A DNA stretch of 64,000 nucleotides from Antilocapra americana (lineage: Eukaryota > Chordata > Mammalia > Artiodactyla > Antilocapridae), in the NCBI GenBank assembly GCA_007570785.1, contig ML660774.1, positions 4,643,433-4,707,432 of the forward strand, read 5' to 3'. Shown in pieces: positions 61,179-64,000 of this stretch. Position numbers and translations under genes: made by a program. The notes beneath the pieces were generated by a model. It had not been told where the DNA came from. It did not search any database and saw only the letters and a list, made by a program, of their open reading frames with translations. Every line of letters begins with the position of its first letter. Position 1 is the stretch's first letter.

Positions 61179-61992
61179 GGTGCAGCGAGATTTCCCGGGG
61201 GGGAGGGAGGAGGGAGGGCGGACCCGGAGGGGAAGCATATGTAAACCCATGGTGATATCATAACAATGTATGGCTAAAACAATAATTAAAAAAAAAAAAT
61301 AAATAAAATCAGTGAAGGCTGAAACACCAATCAAAAATGGGCAGAGGATATGAGTGCAATGAACTAAAAAAAAAAAAAAAATCCAAATGGCCAATAAGCA
61401 TATTATAAAAGGAGTCAAACTTCACTAAAGTCATGAAAAGCAAACCAATGTGAGGCCATCTAGTGTCTAATCCATCAAATTAACCAACTTTGAAAAATAC
61501 TGTTTAGTAGCCAGAGATAGTGAAGATGTGGGGAAATGGAACTCTCATGTTCTGCTGAAGGCAACATAACAGGTGCTGCTTTTAGAATCCCCCAGAGGAG
61601 GACTGGGCTTCCCATGTGACCCAGTGGTAAAGAATCTCTCTGCAATGCAAGAGTTGCAGGAGATGCGGGTTCAATCACTGGGTCATGGAGATTCCCTGGA
61701 GGAGGGCATGGCAACCCGCTCCAGTATTCTTGCCTGGAGAATCCCATGGAAAGAGGAGCCTGCATAGGGTCGCAAAGAGTCAGACACGACTGAAGTGACT
61801 GAGCACGCACATACTCAGTGGAGGACTAGTTGAATGAATTATGAAACATGTACACCATGAGCAGCGTGCAGCTGAAAGAAGCCTTTACAGCTGATGCAGA
61901 AATGCCTCTGGGTCTTTTAATGTTATGAGACAAAAGTCAAGCTGCAGAGTACTGGGTGTAGTTGATGAATAAAAGCCTATGTGTGTACATGC
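61179..61992 (+). mobile_element. L1 3' fragment with apparent 3' transduction
   Basis: The first about 120 bp (61179-61300) is young L1 3' UTR (ggtgcagcgagatttccc, G-rich tract, catatgtaaacccatggtga), ending in an A-rich stretch. It is followed by about 690 bp of other DNA: old L1 ORF2-end sequence from 61321, a Bov-tA, and more old L1-like sequence with AATAAA at 61968-61973. A 24-base poly(A) starts at 61993. The sequence aaaaaaactcttccact flanks the whole block (61162-61178 and 62010-62026). This is the structure expected when L1 transcription reads past its own weak signal to a downstream one. Confidence 0.8.
61605..61819 (+). mobile_element. Bov-tA SINE inside the transduced segment
   Basis: Head gggcttcccatgtgacccag, B box gcgggttcaatcactgg, end gtcagacacgactgaagtga. 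Own target duplication ggaggact at 61597-61604 and 61820-61827. Confidence 0.94.
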
Positions 61993-62016
61993 AAAAAAAA
62001 AAAAAAAAAAAAAAAA
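61993..62016 (+). repeat. Poly(A) tail of the L1/transduction insertion
   Basis: An uninterrupted run of 24 A, 19 bases after AATAAA and immediately before actcttccact of the target duplication. Such an intact tail indicates a fairly recent insertion. Confidence 0.9.
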
Positions 62017-62026
62017 CTCTTCCACT

Positions 62027-63600
62027 CAGCATCTCATCACAGACTTATAACTCCTGGCACTCTGTCCCCTTTAACTAGAATGTATTAATTGTGAGTGAAA
62101 AAAATCATATCCAAACTTGTTTTCTACTGAATCCCGTGTGCCTAGCATAGATCCTGATACATAGTAAGTGCTTTATAAATACAATCTTCTCAACTTCCCT
62201 CCTAAACATCCATATCTTTCAATATCCTCCAGTTAGATGTCCTCTTTTCCCCCTTTTAAAATCACTGCTGCCTTTTGGATGGCCTCTCCCTTTCTTGTTC
62301 CAGCATTAGGGGTAATTGCAGTGCTCAGCATTATGAAAGTCAGAAATAATTTATATATCCTGAGCAAGCTTCTCCCTCCTCATACTAAGTGGCAAATTCT
62401 GCCTAAGCTCTCTGAGACGACATTTCTGCGGTACCTCCAAAGGAAGAGCATTCTAGAATTTCAGCACTTCAGATTTACCTTTTCAAAAAATACATACATG
62501 TGAGTCAGAGATTATCATCACATCAAATATAAAAGGCATTCTAGCCTATGGCACCATAGACTGCCCTTTGGATGATAGGTTAGATGAGAAAACTGGCAAA
62601 TTAGAAATAAATCTTCATCTTTCCAATGAGGAAGTGGTCAATTTCTTTATTTCTGCCATGTCATTAGTTCTTTAGACAATTGGGCCATTGAATTATTTGA
62701 TTCTTCTAGGACATTCCACAGCATTAGCAGTTAATACATCTTTGAAATAGCTTTCATTATTCTGTCCTACTGGTAGATTCTGGTGTGCAGAATTATACAA
62801 AAATGGATGTCTTCACAGAGTAGGCACGTGGATCTTTTTTTCCATTGGATTAAAAAGTGCAGTGTTTCCTGAGAGTACTGAATTAATTTGCAATAAGAAA
62901 TATGGAATGAGGAAATAGGAAAAGACCCTAGTGAACTCTGCTCGAGGTTACAGATTGCCTCATAAAACCTTAATCAGAGCTTCATCAGCTTCCTAACTCC
63001 AGACAGGTCAACTGGTACTGCTAAAGCAAGATCTCCCTTTAACAAGTACAGAGAATTGTTTTTAAGGGTAATAAAATTTTATATGTTTATATTTGTCTTC
63101 CTTATGTGAGTTCAAAAGTCCTTTATAAACCTCAATATCCTCCAAAAGACCTAGAGAAAGATGACCTTTTCAAAAAATATAAAGACACAGCAAGGCTGAG
63201 CTTTGATTAGAAAGGGAGTCATCAGCAAAGTTAGAAATCACCTTTGGGTTTCCTGACTCCTGGTTCAGTAGTCAAGTCAGAATTCTATATTGCCCTCATG
63301 ACTACAGTTTACCCAGGGAATCTGGCCAAGTATTTTCTGAGAAGACCATCTATGTTGAAACCTTCTGCCACTACACACGTGTTGTAATTCGCAAATGTCA
63401 AATAAGCTAGAAGTGAAGAAATTGCTGAGCATCTGGATTCTTGTGAAACCATGAACAGGTCAGTAAATCTCACCAGTTCAAGCCCATTGGAAAAAAGGGC
63501 TAGTCCTAATTAATTAAAAAAAGACTAAATTATAAAAATCATAGAAGGAAATTGTGTTATTGCTTCCAAATACACCAAGAGAATAGGAGGTTGGAGATGG
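62027..63600. other. Single-copy noncoding stretch
   Basis: No gene recognised. gtgcctagcatagatcctgatacatagtaagtgc (near 62139) looks like an MIR or L2 remnant. Confidence 0.4.
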
Positions 63601-63609
63601 TTAAGAGTC

Positions 63610-63820
63610 ACTAAGTGTATTTTATATTCCAAGCACTAGGCTAGCATCTTTTCCTTCAGTATTTAGTCACCTGCATCCTCCATGTGTTATAGACATCACC
63701 ATCTTCATTTTAAAGTTAAGAAAACAAAAGTCCAGAGAAGCTAAGTGATTACCCCCCAAGGTCATACAGCTTAAAAGAGATGGTGACTGGGAAAACCTTA
63801 TCTTCTACCACCCCATATTG
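63610..63820 (+). mobile_element. MIR SINE
   Basis: Shows ccaagcactaggctagcatc, tcttcattttaaagttaaga and ccccaaggtcatacagctta, the usual MIR sequence order. Ancient, diverged. Confidence 0.7.
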
Positions 63821-64000
63821 TAGCCCTCCTACTTACAGTAATACAGAAACTAAAGTTAATTAATGCAGCCAACACAAAACCCTATCTTTGTCTACGTTAA
63901 TTCACCAACAGTAATACAATTATAAATAGATTTTTATACATACTGCATAGTATAAAACCATAGACAGTTCTCGACTTATGATTCAACTTATAATCTTTTG
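63821..64000. other. Unique sequence at the window end
   Basis: Nothing recognised. Confidence 0.4.

Overview
The window is nuclear DNA from a ruminant, most likely a bovid. The evidence is the set of retroelements: BovB LINEs, Bov-tA and Bov-A2 SINEs, a CHR-type tRNA-derived SINE, ruminant L1 3' ends, mariner-type MITEs and long (CA)n tracts. I found no convincing protein-coding exon, rRNA or tRNA gene. The only long open frame with a recognisable product is the broken C-terminus of an L1 ORF2 (41535-42224, minus strand). The rest reads as intergenic or intronic DNA.

Layout. 1-12 kb is mostly single-copy sequence with scattered repeats: a mariner MITE remnant, three Bov-tA SINEs, an MIR, two minus-strand L1 3' fragments and a SINE-tail (CA)n microsatellite. 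12-21 kb has almost no recognisable repeats. It holds CpG-containing and TAAT/ATTA-rich blocks that look like conserved regulatory DNA, but one sequence cannot prove conservation. 21-24.6 kb returns to ordinary sequence with a BovA, an MIR and an L2-like piece.

The main feature is 24620-58220, over half the window: a direct tandem array of about seven diverged copies of one composite unit, ancestrally about 5 kb. I name the units A, B1, B2, C, D, E and F. Each complete unit runs: short head, about 1.5 kb of L1 3' end on the plus strand, about 1 kb of non-L1 sequence, an 80 bp mariner MITE, then about 2.3 kb of tail. The array starts and stops at the same point of the unit. Copies differ by substitutions, by deletions (A, B1/B2 and D) and by private insertions of BovB, Bov-tA, Bov-A2 and L1. 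Some insertions are shared by subsets of units (CHR SINE in A and B2; a roughly 140 bp insert in B1, C and F; the MITE in all testable units except E), so the array carries its own duplication record.

58.2-64 kb is unique sequence, then the 5' part of an old L1 with ORF1 remnants. It is followed by an L1 insertion that seems to have carried about 690 bp of 3' flanking DNA, bounded by a 17 bp target-site duplication and a 24-base poly(A). The last 2 kb is single-copy sequence with MIR/L2-like remnants.

All element names come from memory of family consensus sequences. Boundaries were read by eye and are good to about 5-20 bases, except where a duplication pins them.
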